Source: Acanthacorydalis orientalis (taxonomy: Eukaryota; Arthropoda; Insecta; Megaloptera; Corydalidae). From it: 64,000 bases of DNA. The stretch's first letter is position 1, and the number at the start of each line of letters is the position of its first letter. The notes under the pieces were generated by a model. That model was not told the origin of the DNA. It worked only from the letters and a program-made list of their open reading frames with translations, and ran no database searches. Made by a program: the position numbers and the translations under genes. This document shows positions 1-12,982 of the stretch, one piece after another. The stretch spans positions 53,030,556 to 53,094,555 of the forward strand of contig CM068315.1 in the NCBI GenBank assembly GCA_034766995.1, given 5' to 3'.

Positions 1-71
1 TTAAATACTTGGAAGAAGTAAAAAGGACTGACGGTTGAATTAATTAAAATTATATTTCATGACTTTATGTG

Positions 72-107
<36 letters not shown>

Positions 108-368
108 TGTTTACATATGTGTGTGTGTATGTATGTGTGTGAATGTGTATATAATGACCTAACCTACTATGAAAAGATCAAAACTATTTTACGTGTAGGA
201 ATTATTCAACCAAAAAATTAATCAAAACAGTAAATATTCATTATCCGCAGTGTCTTGATTAAAAATATATGACATAATTTAATTAAATAGATGTTATCTA
301 ACTGTATCGCGTGTTGTATTCCGTTATATTACTATAAATGACGCATAACAGAGTATATGTATTTATGT

Positions 369-407
<39 letters not shown>

Positions 408-551
408 ACACATATAGACACAAAATTCATATATATATATATATATATAATATTTTTCAAAATATATTAACAAAGCAAATACAGCATTCATGAAATATAC
501 ATTCATGCATGTTAGAAATTTACTTCTGTATGGATGCATATGGAAAAAAGT

Positions 552-599
<48 letters not shown>

Positions 600-1243
600 C
601 AATAAATTCGATCATATGGCTCATTAATCTTGACTACATTCCAATAAATCAACTACAAAACCTAAATACCTTTGGTTATTTTCAGCTAATATTATTTTTA
701 TTCATTTTAATTGCACATATAATTAGAGCAAAGTTTTATCATAACACCGATATATTCATTTGTATTATATTCTCTTATTATGAAAAAAAAATAAGAGCAC
801 GAAGATGTACTTTATAGTGAACGTTTCAAAGTTTGACTGGTTTTATGAAAATACTCTAAATATAGATTTGCTTAATTTGAGAACTTTTCCATTTCAACTA
901 CTTTTATTCGATTTACTTTACGGTAGTTCATTCGATATTCAAATTTTAAAATGAAATATTAAAGATTCGAAAAAGTAAAGTACTTTGATAAGTTAATCAG
1001 ATGAGAAGATTGTTTTTAAAACAATTTTACTAAGACAATTTTAAATGCTGTGTGCTGTTTTCTGACGAATTACTTATAGTAGATTCGAAATAAAGTAAAT
1101 GTCAGTTAATCTTAGAATCAAATTTTACAACAAAGTTATTTTTATCAAACCAATAATGTCATCATATTAAAATTGTCATCATTTTCTATATTAAAATGTT
1201 TTAAAGGCATAACTAATAAGACTACTATTAAAAATAGACTTTA
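1..1243. other. AT-rich sequence, no gene seen
   Basis: Holds (TA)n and (TG)n/(CA)n runs at about 77-101, 370-450 and 552-598. The frame at 509-817 is largely a read-through of microsatellite and AT-rich sequence. Probably part of the minus-strand gene's intron. Confidence 0.6.
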
Positions 1244-1251
1244 TCTATACC

Positions 1252-1939
1252 AAGGATGGGCAAACTGTAGCTCTAGAGACACATTCAACTCCTAAAGGTA
1301 CACTAGCGGCTCCCAAGATAATATTGGATTTCATTGCCAATTTTTTCTAAACTTTTGTATTAATAATCTGAAGTAGTATAATATATACCATTATTAGAAT
1401 ATTTTATAAGTAAACTGATAATTCAGATTATCTTTTAAAACATCCATATGCATTATGTGTCCAAACTGATATTTAAGGTGGCTCGACGGTTAAGAAAAAT
1501 CTTTAAAAAAGATATGAAACTAAACAATTGTATTAATTGAGACTTATAACGTAATAAAACTAAATTCAGGACGGGTTACTGTGTAAATTTTTGAGAAAAA
1601 TATCTTTAAAAATGCAAACTTTAACATGGTCTTAACATCTTTTAACTGCAAAAATGAATACTTAAAGTCTTCAACAAGTAGTGATTAAATATTCTGATTT
1701 GGTGAGTAGGACTACTACATAGTTCTATTTTTTATTATTTATATTAGGTAGATAGGAAAATTATTGCGGTTTTCGATATGAATTTGAAGATCATAAACAG
1801 CAATTCTTTTCCTTCCAACCTAATCAATACAATTTTAAAATAATATTTCTGTGGCTCTCGAACATTCAACAATGTATGAAAAGTATTTTTATTAATATTT
1901 TCTGTGCCTCTTATTATCGAAGGAGTTGCCCATCCCTTA
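1252..1939. mobile_element. hAT-like non-autonomous element, 688 bp
   Basis: The left end reads AAGGATGGGCAAAC and the inverse of the right end reads AAGGGATGGGCAAC, matching apart from small indels. The flanks carry an 8-bp imperfect direct repeat, TCTATACC (1,244-1,251) and TCTACACC (1,940-1,947). Eight-base target duplications and a GGATGGGCAA-type terminus are typical of hAT transposons. No transposase reading frame is visible inside, so this looks like an internally deleted derivative. Confidence 0.6.
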
Positions 1940-1947
1940 TCTACACC

Positions 1948-2636
1948 TTTTTACATTACTTGCCAAAAATTGTTAATTTTCTCGATAATTTAATCTTATT
2001 ATTTATATTATATTTATAATATATATAAACAATTTTATGATTCTTTAAATTAATCTTAGATTTTGAAATACTTTAGTATCATATTTATAATAATTTAAAA
2101 AAAATACTCTTTATTTATGAAAAGTCGTTTCTATTTCATAAAATGCACTTTAAAATTACAGTAAATGAATTATTTAAAAAATCTTTTTTTTTTTAAAACG
2201 TGACCATTATTGTAGAGAACACGGTTACAATCAATAGCATTCTTGTTATTTTAAATATTCATTCGAGGTTAAACATCTTGCTATCAGTTCAGTTACGATG
2301 TGTACATGCATATATATTCTAGCATGTATTTAAAATATTGATTATTATATTTATACTCGAAGAAGAGAGATACAACTATATGCCTCCAATATATATAAAT
2401 ATATATATATATATACTGTTACCGTAATTTTTTTTATTGCTGTGAAAGTATTATATTCGACGCTTTACATTTGAAACTGCAATTAAACTTTTAAAAATAA
2501 TGTCGTACAAGTTAATATTGTCTAGTTTTATTTTATACAGAAATGCAATATCTACAAAGTCAATCAAAGATGTTTACGTTATACATTTCCTCTGATAACT
2601 TTTATATAAATTATCACATTGATAAATACTTATATG

Positions 2637-2673
<37 letters not shown>

Positions 2674-3752
2674 GCATGTGTGTGTGAATGTATGTATATA
2701 TTAGAAAACTTTATTTTATTGCAGTTTCATCTCTAGTTTCTATTAACTTCATCACAGTATACAAGATGTATGATTTCAAAGTTTGATTTTTCTTTTACTT
2801 TTTTTTTTTAAAAAAAAACACACAGAAAAGCTTCGTATCCGTCAGGAAATCTTATAACAAAATTAACTATACAAGTCAATCCTTCAGAATTGAGTTTTGA
2901 TTTTATCCTTGTATTACTTTTATTTACTCTATCATTAATTGAAACGACTAAAATAAATAATGTCATTTGCATGCTTTAACTGAAGACCATGTCAGAGTAT
3001 GTTAATGTTTATTTAACGCTGAAAGGCACTTTCATCGTATTTATTTTCCATGAATTACTTATTCAATTAATGATAATTTCATTTCATTTCGCGGACCTGT
3101 GTCTTTTAAACACATCATGAATAATTTTTAAACAAATAGACACCGGATAAGTATAAGTTTAATTAATCTGTAAATCTAACACCTGTTTGACATTGAATGT
3201 TACAATTTATATCTGTTTTAAAAATATGTAGAATAGTTTTTGAACGTGCGAATCGAACTAATATAATACGAATATTACTTTTGACATTCAATTTAGAATT
3301 TAGCGATTAATTATTCTTTTAATATATAATAAAAATATATTACAAATAAGATACTTTCAAATACTAGAATATCGTGTACCGAAATCACAAATATATATAT
3401 ATATATTTATATTTAAATACTGACATTAAAATATATTTTTATTCTTCTTTTATTGCATCTGTTGATATCACATGCTATATGCGTGTAAGTACTTTTTGCT
3501 TCTGCATAATATTTGGCATAATTTCAAAGAAAATTGAATCAAATGTCTATTAAGAACACATTACTACATGAGAATTCATTATATTATCATTTTTTGTTTT
3601 CGAGTATTGCATACATTTCACTTACATTATCTTTTTTTCAGCACAATAACTGTCTTTATTTCCAAGTTTCATAACATTCAATAATAAACATTTCTATAAT
3701 GACAATTATTTTATTGAAAAATATAATAAGTACTCTTTGATTACAGTATACA

Positions 3753-3793
<41 letters not shown>

Positions 3794-4692
3794 AGCGGGG
3801 GTCGAGCCCCTCGGGGATCGACGAACGTAGCAACTAGGGTAAAAGTCACATAGTATTTGAAAAAAAAAATTTTAATAGAAATTTTAAATAAAATTTCTCT
3901 ATTATATAATTTTTATATAAAGAAAGAAATAAAAATTGTCAACAATCGTGACATTTGACATTGGTAACGAAATAAAAAAAAATCATTATCTGAAATTTTT
4001 CATACCATTTGAAATAAAAAAAAATAAAAACAAGATACTACATACAATTCGTGTAAAATTGTCTGAATTCACGTTACACATTCCTAAAAACTGCATTAAT
4101 TAACAACGACTGGTGTACAGTACACATGTATCACACTAACAGCAAGAAAAAAAATCAACATTAATTTTTGTAATGATTCACGAGTACGTAGTACGTTTTA
4201 TCATTCTGGTTCATAGAACTTTAAATGACAATTTAAATTATTTTGTATATTTTACATTATTATTTTTTATGATTCATTTGTCATTATTCACATTAATCAA
4301 GCGCCATCAAGTCCAGTCAATATTAATTACAATTTGCTATATAATTTGATCAGATATTTTCTCATGTAAAACATTTTAAATACAATTACATACAGTTGAA
4401 CCATAACTTCAAATACATGCCAATTAAAATTGCATTGCATATATAATTACAATTGTATACGATAATCGTTAATAATCAGTGTTTAATTTCGAAATATACA
4501 TATTTTATACAAATAACAAATACAGAAATTATAAATTTATTTCCATCTTTTTATAATCGATATTACAGAAAAATTGTTTTTTTTATTATTTTTATATATT
4601 TTTGATTATCATTTTTATATATTTTTGCTTGCAAAATATTATTTTGCATGCAAAATAATGTTTTTTTTATTTATGAAGATATTTATATTATA

Positions 4693-4757
<65 letters not shown>

Positions 4758-4778
4758 TTCTGTATACATATATACATA
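1948..4778. other. AT-rich intron-like sequence
   Basis: No reading frame or RNA gene was recognised. There is a (TA)n run at 2,640-2,672, a T-run/A-run palindrome near 2,797-2,818, and an unusual GC-rich hairpin at about 3,790-3,840 (listed separately). Confidence 0.6.
3791..3840. repeat. GC-rich palindromic segment beside (TA)n
   Basis: Directly after a (TA)n run comes GGAGCGGGGGTCGAGCCCC followed by TCGGGGATCGACG. GGGGTCGAGCCCC can fold as a hairpin, and CCCCTCGGGG overlaps it. This composition is foreign to the surrounding DNA. A similar GGGGGCGAAGCCTCCC segment occurs at 38,196-38,212. Short GC hairpins of this kind are found near Helitron 3' ends, but no proper CTRR end was established here. 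Confidence 0.3.
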
Positions 4779-5140
4779 CACCGTAGGATTTAGACAGGGG
4801 TAACATGGGCCACTGGCCAGGGTGGCAAATTTTGATGGGCGTCACATTTCGAAAAACTAGAAATTATATTTTCAATTATAATTTCGATTTACAGGTAACT
4901 GAATTGTGAAATGAAAATTTTTCATTTTCATTTTGTTTTTGAAATTTATATAACAGTACTTGATAATTTACATTTTTAAATAAACGAAACGAATGGAAAA
5001 TTTCATAAATTTGTTAGTGATCATTAATTATTTTTATTGAAATGTTTCCAAAATTAGCAACAGTCACGGATTTGTCTTAATTCATTTGGATAAAATTTAG
5101 AGAGGGGAAGGGCGGCACCAAGTGTTAATCCGGCCGTGAA
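4779..5140. mobile_element. Short MITE-like element with degenerate inverted ends
   Basis: The left end reads ACCGTAGGATTTAGACA. The inverse of the right end reads TCACGGCCGGATTAACAC. Both surround GC-richer subterminal sequence (GGGCCACTGG on the left, GGGCGGCACCAAG on the right), unlike the adjoining (TA)n. The sequence TGTATACATA occurs on both sides (4,761-4,770 and 5,141-5,150) but lies in low-complexity DNA. The superfamily is uncertain. Confidence 0.35.
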
Positions 5141-5148
5141 TGTATACA

Positions 5149-5197
<49 letters not shown>

Positions 5198-5571
5198 TTA
5201 AGTACATATAAAGAAGTACATGTACATTTTCCGTTTTGAAATAGCTTGTATTTCATTGTGCACATAAATGATTAAAACTTTTTTAAGTGTATCACAGGTA
5301 CTAACGTTATGCTCTTAATTGCTAATTTGCATGTAGCTTCTACACAATCATATCAACTAGAGAAAATCTGTTTTTCTTAAAGTGAATCAACAATTGGTTT
5401 CGTGTTCTTTCAACGTGATTCATACTCGCGATTTCTTGTTTGATAGAAAACAGTGAAACATGTATATATATTTACACAAATACATTATGTTTATTTTTAA
5501 ACTTTTAGGGAATGTACTTAATACGGCAACGGATGAACAAGTCCTGATAATTGTGAGCTACGCATTAGACA

Positions 5572-5611
<40 letters not shown>

Positions 5612-5847
5612 ATAAAACAGAAACTATATCGATTTCTAATATAAGACTAGTCAATAATAAATAACGTATGTTCAAAAATAAATTTAAGTAGCTAAGATGT
5701 AATAATTTCATACGAGTATATATTGAGAATTGATGGATATGTATACTTCTAATAAATTACTTAATTTATTTAATTATAGCCTTAGAAGGCATAGCTATCA
5801 TTAAATTCCAAATTTAGATTTAGATATATATATATAAATATACATAC

Positions 5848-5886
<39 letters not shown>

Positions 5887-6226
5887 CACATATTCAAAAT
5901 GTTAATTTTGAACATTTATTATATTAAGTAAGCAATAAGTTTAATTCTAATAAAATTTATGAAATCTTACATTTAGACACCTACTTTCATTTGTTCTTAC
6001 ATTATATGTAAATAATATTCTACAAAATATATATTTCCTAAAAAAAAAACTGTAAATATAATACATTCTGTATATATATATATATATATATGTATTACTT
6101 TTTTATACGCAAATAATTTTTCTATAAAACAATTTTAAACCAACATTTATTATAATTACACTTAAAAACATATATTGAAATATTATATATCTCATAATGT
6201 GAAATATGTTTGGATGGATATATATA

Positions 6227-6227
<1 letters not shown>

Positions 6228-6290
<63 letters not shown>
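6228..6290. repeat. (TA)n microsatellite
   Basis: A nearly pure TA dinucleotide run of about 60 bases. Similar runs of 30-55 bases occur nearby at about 4,697-4,749, 5,155-5,193, 5,574-5,606, 8,805-8,844 and 9,221-9,267. Reading frames that cross them give only Tyr-Ile repeats and are artefacts. Confidence 0.9.
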
Positions 6291-6295
<5 letters not shown>

Positions 6296-7301
6296 TGTGT
6301 TTCACATTCTATTGACATATCTATAAAAAAAAAATATTCAAATATAAACTTACTCAATACACGAATATCAGTATTTGAAATGAAATATCTTACTTACCAT
6401 TTTTTTCATAGAGAAACATGGTATGTATACATTTACATAAACAGACATTGTATGCTGCTTATAAACGGTCTTATTTGCATCGTTTTTTCATGTAAATATT
6501 ACGAATTTATTTCCAAAACAAACTTTCATATAAAAAATTTATTTTCATTCATACACATGAATGCGTCGTATTATTCTCCTAGCAGTATATAATGGTCAAA
6601 ATGAAAGAAGTATAATTGGCATGCGCCTGTTTCGCATAAAATCAAATTTCCACGGATTTAATAAGTTATAAGGTCTATTTAAATTAGTTTGAAAAGTTTG
6701 TTTTCTATTAAGAAAATGAATTCTTGTGCACAGATATGTACATGTATATATATATATTAGTGTATATAAGTAGACTTTAACGAAAGTTTAATTACTAATT
6801 ATTACCCACAGTTTAATCTGAATACAAGGTCAATTATTATCATAATATAATACGAAGGAAACGGTGATCATATTATTTTCCAATACTTAATAAATATGAA
6901 GAAGTATATCACATGTATTTTATTGATTATAAAATACATAAAATAACTTTATCAAACTCCACTTGAATGTATACACTATATATTAAATTGTGATTACCAT
7001 GAAAAGCATAATAGATAATGAACAAAATACCATCAAAGTTTCATATGAAAATGTGTAATTACTAGTCTTAAAACGTTTTGTCAGATCGATTAAAATTGTA
7101 ATTATTGTTTGAAATAGTATATTTTTATGCATATATTCTTTCATGCGATAATGTTATTTTTATTTGTTATAATAAATCAATTTAAAAGGTATAAATTTTT
7201 AAGTACTATTTATTTAAAAGGCCGAAAATAATGTACCACTGTGTACACATATTTATTTTTTTGTAATTTTTTAAAATCATAATCTGATACAAACAACTTT
7301 A

Positions 7302-7338
<37 letters not shown>

Positions 7339-7673
7339 AATGTTTCTGACTAAAAAGGATATACATTACACTTGTCTCACGTTTTGTCCCTTAGACAATA
7401 CATTACAACTCCTACACTCTGTTTCGAGTGGGAAATAATGTCACACCCAGCAACCTATTGCAATGCTGGATGTAAACCTCAGCGGTTTGTATATGTCGGC
7501 GAACTTGTGAATGCAATGAGCTAAATAAAGGTTGTAGTCAATTGTTGCAGTCAACAAAGTTTCGTTTTAGTTGTGCATGACTGAATGTAGGATAAAAATG
7601 TATCTCTATTATAAAATGTTTCGTGGACCAATAAAACATTCATGGAAAAATAAATTTATTTAATGAATAAATA

Positions 7674-7681
7674 TATATACA

Positions 7682-7713
<32 letters not shown>

Positions 7714-7742
7714 AATATATAAATATATATATATATATAAAT

Positions 7743-7779
<37 letters not shown>

Positions 7780-7869
7780 TAAATATATATATATATATAG
7801 ATATATATATATATATATATACACATATAAATATATATATATATATAGATATATATATATATATATATT

Positions 7870-7911
<42 letters not shown>

Positions 7912-7916
7912 TATAT
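7674..7916. repeat. Compound (TA)n array interrupted by AAATA units
   Basis: About 240 bases of TA dinucleotides are broken at semi-regular spacing by AAATA and AGATA, so the block looks like a minisatellite built from a microsatellite. It lies in the inferred intron of the prohormone-like gene. No coding meaning. Confidence 0.85.
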
Positions 7917-8801
7917 TCTATGTAAATATCATTGTATGTAAACAGTATTTTAATGTATATATATTTTTAAAATTTTAACAATAAACAGCATTTACATAAC
8001 GAAGTGCTAAACTGTTTTCTGATCTTAGGACATTCGATTTATTAAATCATGTGAATTCTTTTATTCGAAAAGTATCTGTTTATCTTAACGAAAGAAAATA
8101 ATTTCACAGAATTAAAATGATTTTATTTCCATATTAAGATTCTTTAACAGACGTAATTATAATAAGTGTAATCGAGTATATTAAAAATATACTTCATTTA
8201 TTAAAACTTTTAAGAAATTTCTACAGGAAAATGTATTGATTTTTTCAGTTACACAGAAATTTATAGTGCCTTTTCAAATTATCTCAAAATTTTTTGCTCT
8301 AATGTATAATGATTATATTAGTAAACGAAATAAATAGCTATCATAAATTTTACTGACACCAGATTCACTTTATTTTGCATAGATTTGAAATGCTTGTTAA
8401 AGGACACATTTAGAAAATGTTTAACTATTTTTGTCACGCTATGCGTTTATTTAGAAACCAATAAAATTTTAAAATAAAATTTTATTATTAATTAAATACA
8501 AAATCAATAATAAACTTCATTTCTTCTCATCAAATTAAATTATATATGACTTGGAATTATTATAAAAATATTTTTTAGAATATATATATATATATATTAT
8601 ATCCTAGAAATCTTTCATAACAATACAATATAAAACATACTATTTGTCAAACATATTAAAAATGAACCTTATATCCTATAGGTTAGATTATAGAGTATTT
8701 AATGTTTTAGATATAAAGTATTGACATTTAAAATTTGTTGAAAAAAATTTATACACCGTGATGAATGAAAATGTAATTTTTTGTTTCCCTTTAAATATGC
8801 T

Positions 8802-8848
<47 letters not shown>

Positions 8849-9218
8849 GCATTCGAATATTGAGTATTCTGATTAAATATGAATACATTATCTAAATCTT
8901 AATTGATTTTGAATAAAAATTATCAATTTGAAAACGGGACTTCAATGTGAAATAAAGTAATTAGGCGACCTCATAAATCAACTCTATGATATGAAATTTG
9001 CCCAACAAAAAGTATACAATATATCAAAAGTTAAAATATGGCACTTAGTTACAGTGATTCCTTGCCAAGAAAGTTTCCGTCGTAGGCGTTAATACAATAT
9101 GATAGTAATATTTTAATGGGAAATTTTATGTGCAATGGAAAATAACAAAACTGAATTAAATAACATTGATAGATGAAAGTGTATTAAAATGTATGAAAAT
9201 CACAGATATTTAGGTACT

Positions 9219-9271
<53 letters not shown>

Positions 9272-9693
9272 CATAACTATTACATAAACCGAAAAGAACT
9301 TAAATTTCAATAAAACATGAAATTTATATAACTAATCATACGTTCATAATATATAGTAATGCTTATTAAAGAAATAGAGAGACAAATTCAAGGTATATCA
9401 GAGATGTAGATAAAGAAAAGTTTTAATACGACTGTACTATTTAAAAAAAAATAATATTATAAGGGATGTGTTTTTTTTAATTCTTAAAATTCGTTTTGCA
9501 CACATATACATTTTTTAAACAAAGCATTTCGTATTTATATATTTGTCATATAAGAATGATGTAATTCCGTATTGTTACATTTACATGAAATATAATTAAC
9601 CAAAAATGAATATACCGTACAGGAGACAAATTCCACGAAATTCAAGAACGTTACATGTTTAATTATTATAATGACATGCGTGTAATAATTATG

Positions 9694-9700
9694 ACTCACC
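9694..9700 (-). other. 5' splice donor of the prohormone-like exon
   Basis: On the minus strand the exon reads into G/GTGAGT, a near-consensus eukaryotic donor. The open frame continues only three codons past it before a stop, which agrees with splicing here. The downstream exon is not recognisable in the remaining 9.7 kb, implying a large intron. Confidence 0.75.
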
Positions 9701-10390
9701 AATTAGCGGTACATCGTACTGACGGTTTCCACGAGGAGACCGCAACATGAGTTGTGTAGCGAGATTGTGAGGCAGGACGTGTTTAGCATCATGAAGGCCG
9801 TTCTCCACGTCCCTCTTTTTCCAGCCTCGCTTACTGTCCTGCCGTTTCAGACCATCGCTGTCGGCCATCAGTAATCCTCGTTTTCGACTCGTCTCATCTG
9901 CATTCTTCTTACCGATCGCTTCGTTCGATTGGAACTTTATCCATTTCTTAGACGCCGGCTGAAATTTGTCGGCCGCTATCGATTTGTCATCGAATCGTTG
10001 CCAGTTCTGATCGATGAAATTATCCAGATCGATCGAATCTTTGTTCCAACTGATGTCTCTGTTACCGTATTTTTTCATTTGTGGCGGCGCGTCGTGCGCT
10101 TCCGCATTAAAATCATGTTTCTGATATCTATGTACAGTGTGCTGTTTGTCGCCAAACAAACGCTCCAGATCGGTTTGATGCAATCCCATGTTGTCTAATC
10201 TACGCGCCCCTTGATACATTGGCATCGGATCACCGATAATCGGTCTCTCGTAAAACAACCATCTTTCGCTATTAAGCGGTCGTTTGTAACTATCCTTTGC
10301 TAAATGCAAAGGGGGTCCGGCTCTGGCAAATCCAAACCATCCCACTACTAGGCTCAAGTAGCAGCCCAATTGTAATGTTAGACCCCACAT
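9700..10390 (-). CDS. Secreted prohormone-like protein, first coding exon (partial)
   Basis: This exon encodes 230 residues plus one base. The open frame extends upstream to a TTG at 10,426, but the first ATG is at 10,388-10,390. That ATG starts a good signal peptide (MWGLTLQLGCYLSLVVGWFG, then FARA and a likely cut before GPP), so I chose it. After the signal the protein is hydrophilic, without cysteine, and rich in Lys-Lys, Lys-Arg and Arg-Arg sites. In the C-terminal part these are closely spaced (SRKR, LKR, SKR, KKR), as in peptide precursors processed by proprotein convertases. The frame ends at a strong donor (G/GTGAGT; GT at 9,699-9,698) just after RGNRQYDVPLI, so the gene continues at lower coordinates. 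From memory, unverified, a QYDVP segment precedes a single LDL-receptor class A module in some insect secreted precursors. No such cysteine-rich exon is visible in 1-9,699. I do not assign a name. A hormone or extracellular ligand role is inference. Confidence 0.8.
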
Positions 10391-10470
10391 CAGTTTTTCT
10401 TTTAGTTTTTTGAAAGGCGTACTCAAATTGTTCTAAATATATATGTATGTATTCAGTTGTGTGTGTGTTT
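10391..10470 (-). other. Possible 3' splice site in the 5' leader
   Basis: About 40 bases upstream of the ATG the minus strand reads TATATATTTAG/AACAATTTG. The TAG is also the in-frame stop that closes the frame upstream. An acceptor with its AG at 10,434-10,433 would give a 5' UTR exon boundary and link this exon to a leader exon in the CpG-rich region upstream. The pyrimidine tract is weak, so this is a suggestion only. Confidence 0.3.
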
Positions 10471-11039
10471 TTTTCTCTTGATAACTAATCATAAAATATT
10501 TCAGTTTTATGCATATTTCTTTCTGTTGCGGATTTACTCGGTTATCAGAATTAATTTTTTTACGGAACGTTTTCCTATTTGTAGCTTAAATATTCTCAAC
10601 TAACAAAAATATCACACATTGCATTCGGAATTGTAATGTTTGTTTGTTTGTTTGTTTGTTTGTATGTTTCTTTTTTATTGATGTCAATAGAATAAATCAT
10701 AAATTTTCAAGTATGTTAGTACCCTTAATAATATATAAATAACAATAATATTTTAAACACATCAAATATAACATTGACTATCTGTTTCATATGTACATAT
10801 ATAAATATATGGTATATATATATGTATGTATATACAAATATATATATAGATATATATTTATTTACTGACGATCGATCGATTGGGTCGAAGCTGTTACAGT
10901 AATGCTTTCTCTTTACAGAAAATATAATTTTATTGTTGGTTTGTTTCGTTTCCCTTTTATATATTATTTATTATTATAATTATCTTTATTTTTATTATTA
11001 TTATTATTTAATACGTTCAATCGGAATGGATTAATTGAA
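10471..11039. other. Leader intron or upstream region, AT-rich
   Basis: Contains a short (GTTT)n run at about 10,639-10,664 and mixed TA/TG repeats at 10,795-10,860. No coding signal was seen. It lies between the prohormone-like exon and the CpG-rich block, so it may be a 5' UTR intron. Confidence 0.4.
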
Positions 11040-12330
11040 AAAATTACGTGTTGCAAATATTTAACGAGTGGAACAATTGTTGGAAGATGCGCGCCGCAAT
11101 TACGTGTTCAGGTGATCATCGTGCTCGCAGGTTGCATCCGACCATCGAGACAAGATGTCCGCTGTGTTTTCGCGCTGCCGTATTATATACAGTTGTAACA
11201 TTCATTCACTAATACGGACAAAGAACAGTTACAATGTCTTCGGGCAGCGATCGCGGCTAACCGAACGGCGTGAACGCTCGTTCTACTAGGCGCGGCGGAG
11301 ATATTTTTAATCCAGGACTCGCACAGTCTTAAAATAGCTCACTATGGATTTTCCGCGGCGTCGCTAGCTATGTCTCTGCTATGGTGAGCGCAGGCATCCA
11401 CTTGTTGATAAGATGGCCAGGCGGTTCTGTGCGCCGTGCGCACTAGAAGTCCTCGTTCTCGTCACACGTCGTGCACTGTCGTTATTACGTCTTCGTTGCC
11501 GTTCGTACTTGTTGTTTCGAACGGTGCCCACTACTTCAGGTGCACTGCTGGTCAAATCTCAACGATTCGGATTCGATTTTCGATCGGGCTGCAGTCGAAC
11601 GACGTTTTCACTATTTGTTCTCGAGATACAGTACAGACGGAACGCGTATGAATAATATAAACCGATATTTTATTTATTTATTTATATATATGTATGTATT
11701 AGTTTCTATCACACTGACAAATACAAATCGAAAACAAATGAAATTTACATTAAGTGACGTTCGTCTCTTCTTTCGGATCGTTTCCGTTCTTCCTGTTATC
11801 AATGAATATGCCCACTACGAAGAAAGAATATTTTTTTTCCACCACTCAATGAAAAAAATACTCTATGTAATACAGTCAAATATTCCGGTTAAATTGCAGT
11901 CACTTCTGGTTTTCACGATGTTAGGCCGATGGTATGCGCGGACGTAGTGTCTATGTTTCTACTCTACCAATTCTGTTATGCTATTAAAATTTTCACACCT
12001 TGCTTTCCCGATAAGACGAGAGATGCGCGTCACGCATGCGCCCTTCCCTTTACAACTCTTCAATGAAAATGAGTCAATGTTAATGTTTCGAACAAGTGTG
12101 ACGATTTTCACTTTGGAATTTGTTTTAATTATCTGTTCGATTGTTTTTCGCGCCCGTACTGAACACACACAGTTTTCGATGCGAGCTCGGTGCGTATCCG
12201 CGGCCGACGACGAATCAAAAAGTATGTTCAAACGATAGTTTCGACACTTTCGCTGCAATTCAGTTGCGTCGAGTGGTGTGTGTTTTTCAATAAAACGCCC
12301 GCTTTCAAGTCGTCGCTCAAAATAAACGTT
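11040..12330. promoter_or_regulatory. CpG-rich candidate promoter region between two signal-peptide ORFs
   Basis: This stretch is clearly richer in G+C and in CG dinucleotides than the surrounding TA-rich DNA, especially at 11,085-11,660 and 12,140-12,320. It holds a TATATAA on the minus strand near 11,183-11,189, on the correct side for the 9.7-10.4 kb gene. A TCAGTTGCG, like an arthropod initiator, lies on the plus strand near 12,258. Several overlapping Arg/Ser/Leu-rich ORFs are open in different frames here; this is expected of GC-rich DNA and I do not call them. A promoter role is inferred from composition and position, not demonstrated. Confidence 0.45.
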
Positions 12331-12953
12331 ATAGTTTTATACTGACAGTCGTGTATTCGTGTCATTATGGAATGTCTGTGCGTTTCTGTCGAGACTAGAA
12401 TAAATCATAACAATAAATTATTAGTTTCATTTTATTTCATGAACATCGACACTTGTTATGTTTGTGATTATTTTGTTTTCTTTACGATTGCCTTTTTCAA
12501 AAAACAGTGATGTAATGTTACTGTACTCTATTTTACAATTTTTAAAACGATAAAATAACACTTTATGAAACAGTTTTTCGTTTGGAAAGTTTATTTTAAA
12601 TCGGTTTTTGGGCTATTTTTTTCTGTATTTTTTCCTCGTGATTCTGTTTTCGGTGCGTTGTCATCCGAACCTATTTATTCTTTAATGTTTAAAGTTTTGT
12701 TAATTTTTTAATTTTATGTTCGTCCTTAAATTACGTTTAAGTACATTATTAGTCGAACAGTTTTTTTTTATTAATAAGTTCGCGCGGTCTTTTTAGATAG
12801 CCGAATAATTACGATTCGATACAGAACGAGTGGTCCTCCACATAATGAGAACGTTTATCATTGAGATTATGTTGCGGACACACCGGATCGAGCTGTGCGA
12901 TTTGCGGTGCTTTCATCGCGACTAATATAAGCGAAAATGTTCTGCTACATACA
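12331..12953. other. Moderately AT-rich sequence upstream of the plus-strand ORF
   Basis: No gene was recognised. The segment 12,800-12,950 is GC-richer and ends in an acceptor-like CTACATACAG. If the 12.98-kb ORF is a real exon, this would be intron or leader. Confidence 0.35.
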
Positions 12954-12982
12954 GGGCCGTAACCAGCTGCGCGTATAAATGA

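Larger units (their letters stand above)
5146..9693. other. AT-rich intron-like sequence
   Basis: Apart from the (TA)n tracts listed, I see no coding or RNA feature. A slightly GC-richer block at about 7,370-7,570 contains no long ORF, and its minus strand does not give the cysteine-rich exon expected for an LDLa-type continuation. Confidence 0.55.

Noticed and set aside
7370..7570. Next exon (LDLa module) of the prohormone-like gene
   Set aside because: GC-richer than its neighbours, but the minus strand has no run of six cysteines or any suitable open frame with splice signals.
9929..10198. Plus-strand ORF of 89 codons
   Set aside because: It is the antisense shadow of the minus-strand prohormone-like exon, with no independent features.
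11413..11947. Three overlapping plus-strand ORFs rich in Arg, Leu, Ser and Val
   Set aside because: Several frames are open at once over the same GC-rich block, which is expected from composition; none has a recognisable domain or signal, and the last runs into ordinary AT-rich sequence.
11959..12258. Opposed ORFs on both strands (99 and 86 codons)
   Set aside because: Mutually overlapping frames in the CpG-rich region, no domain, no splice context supporting either.
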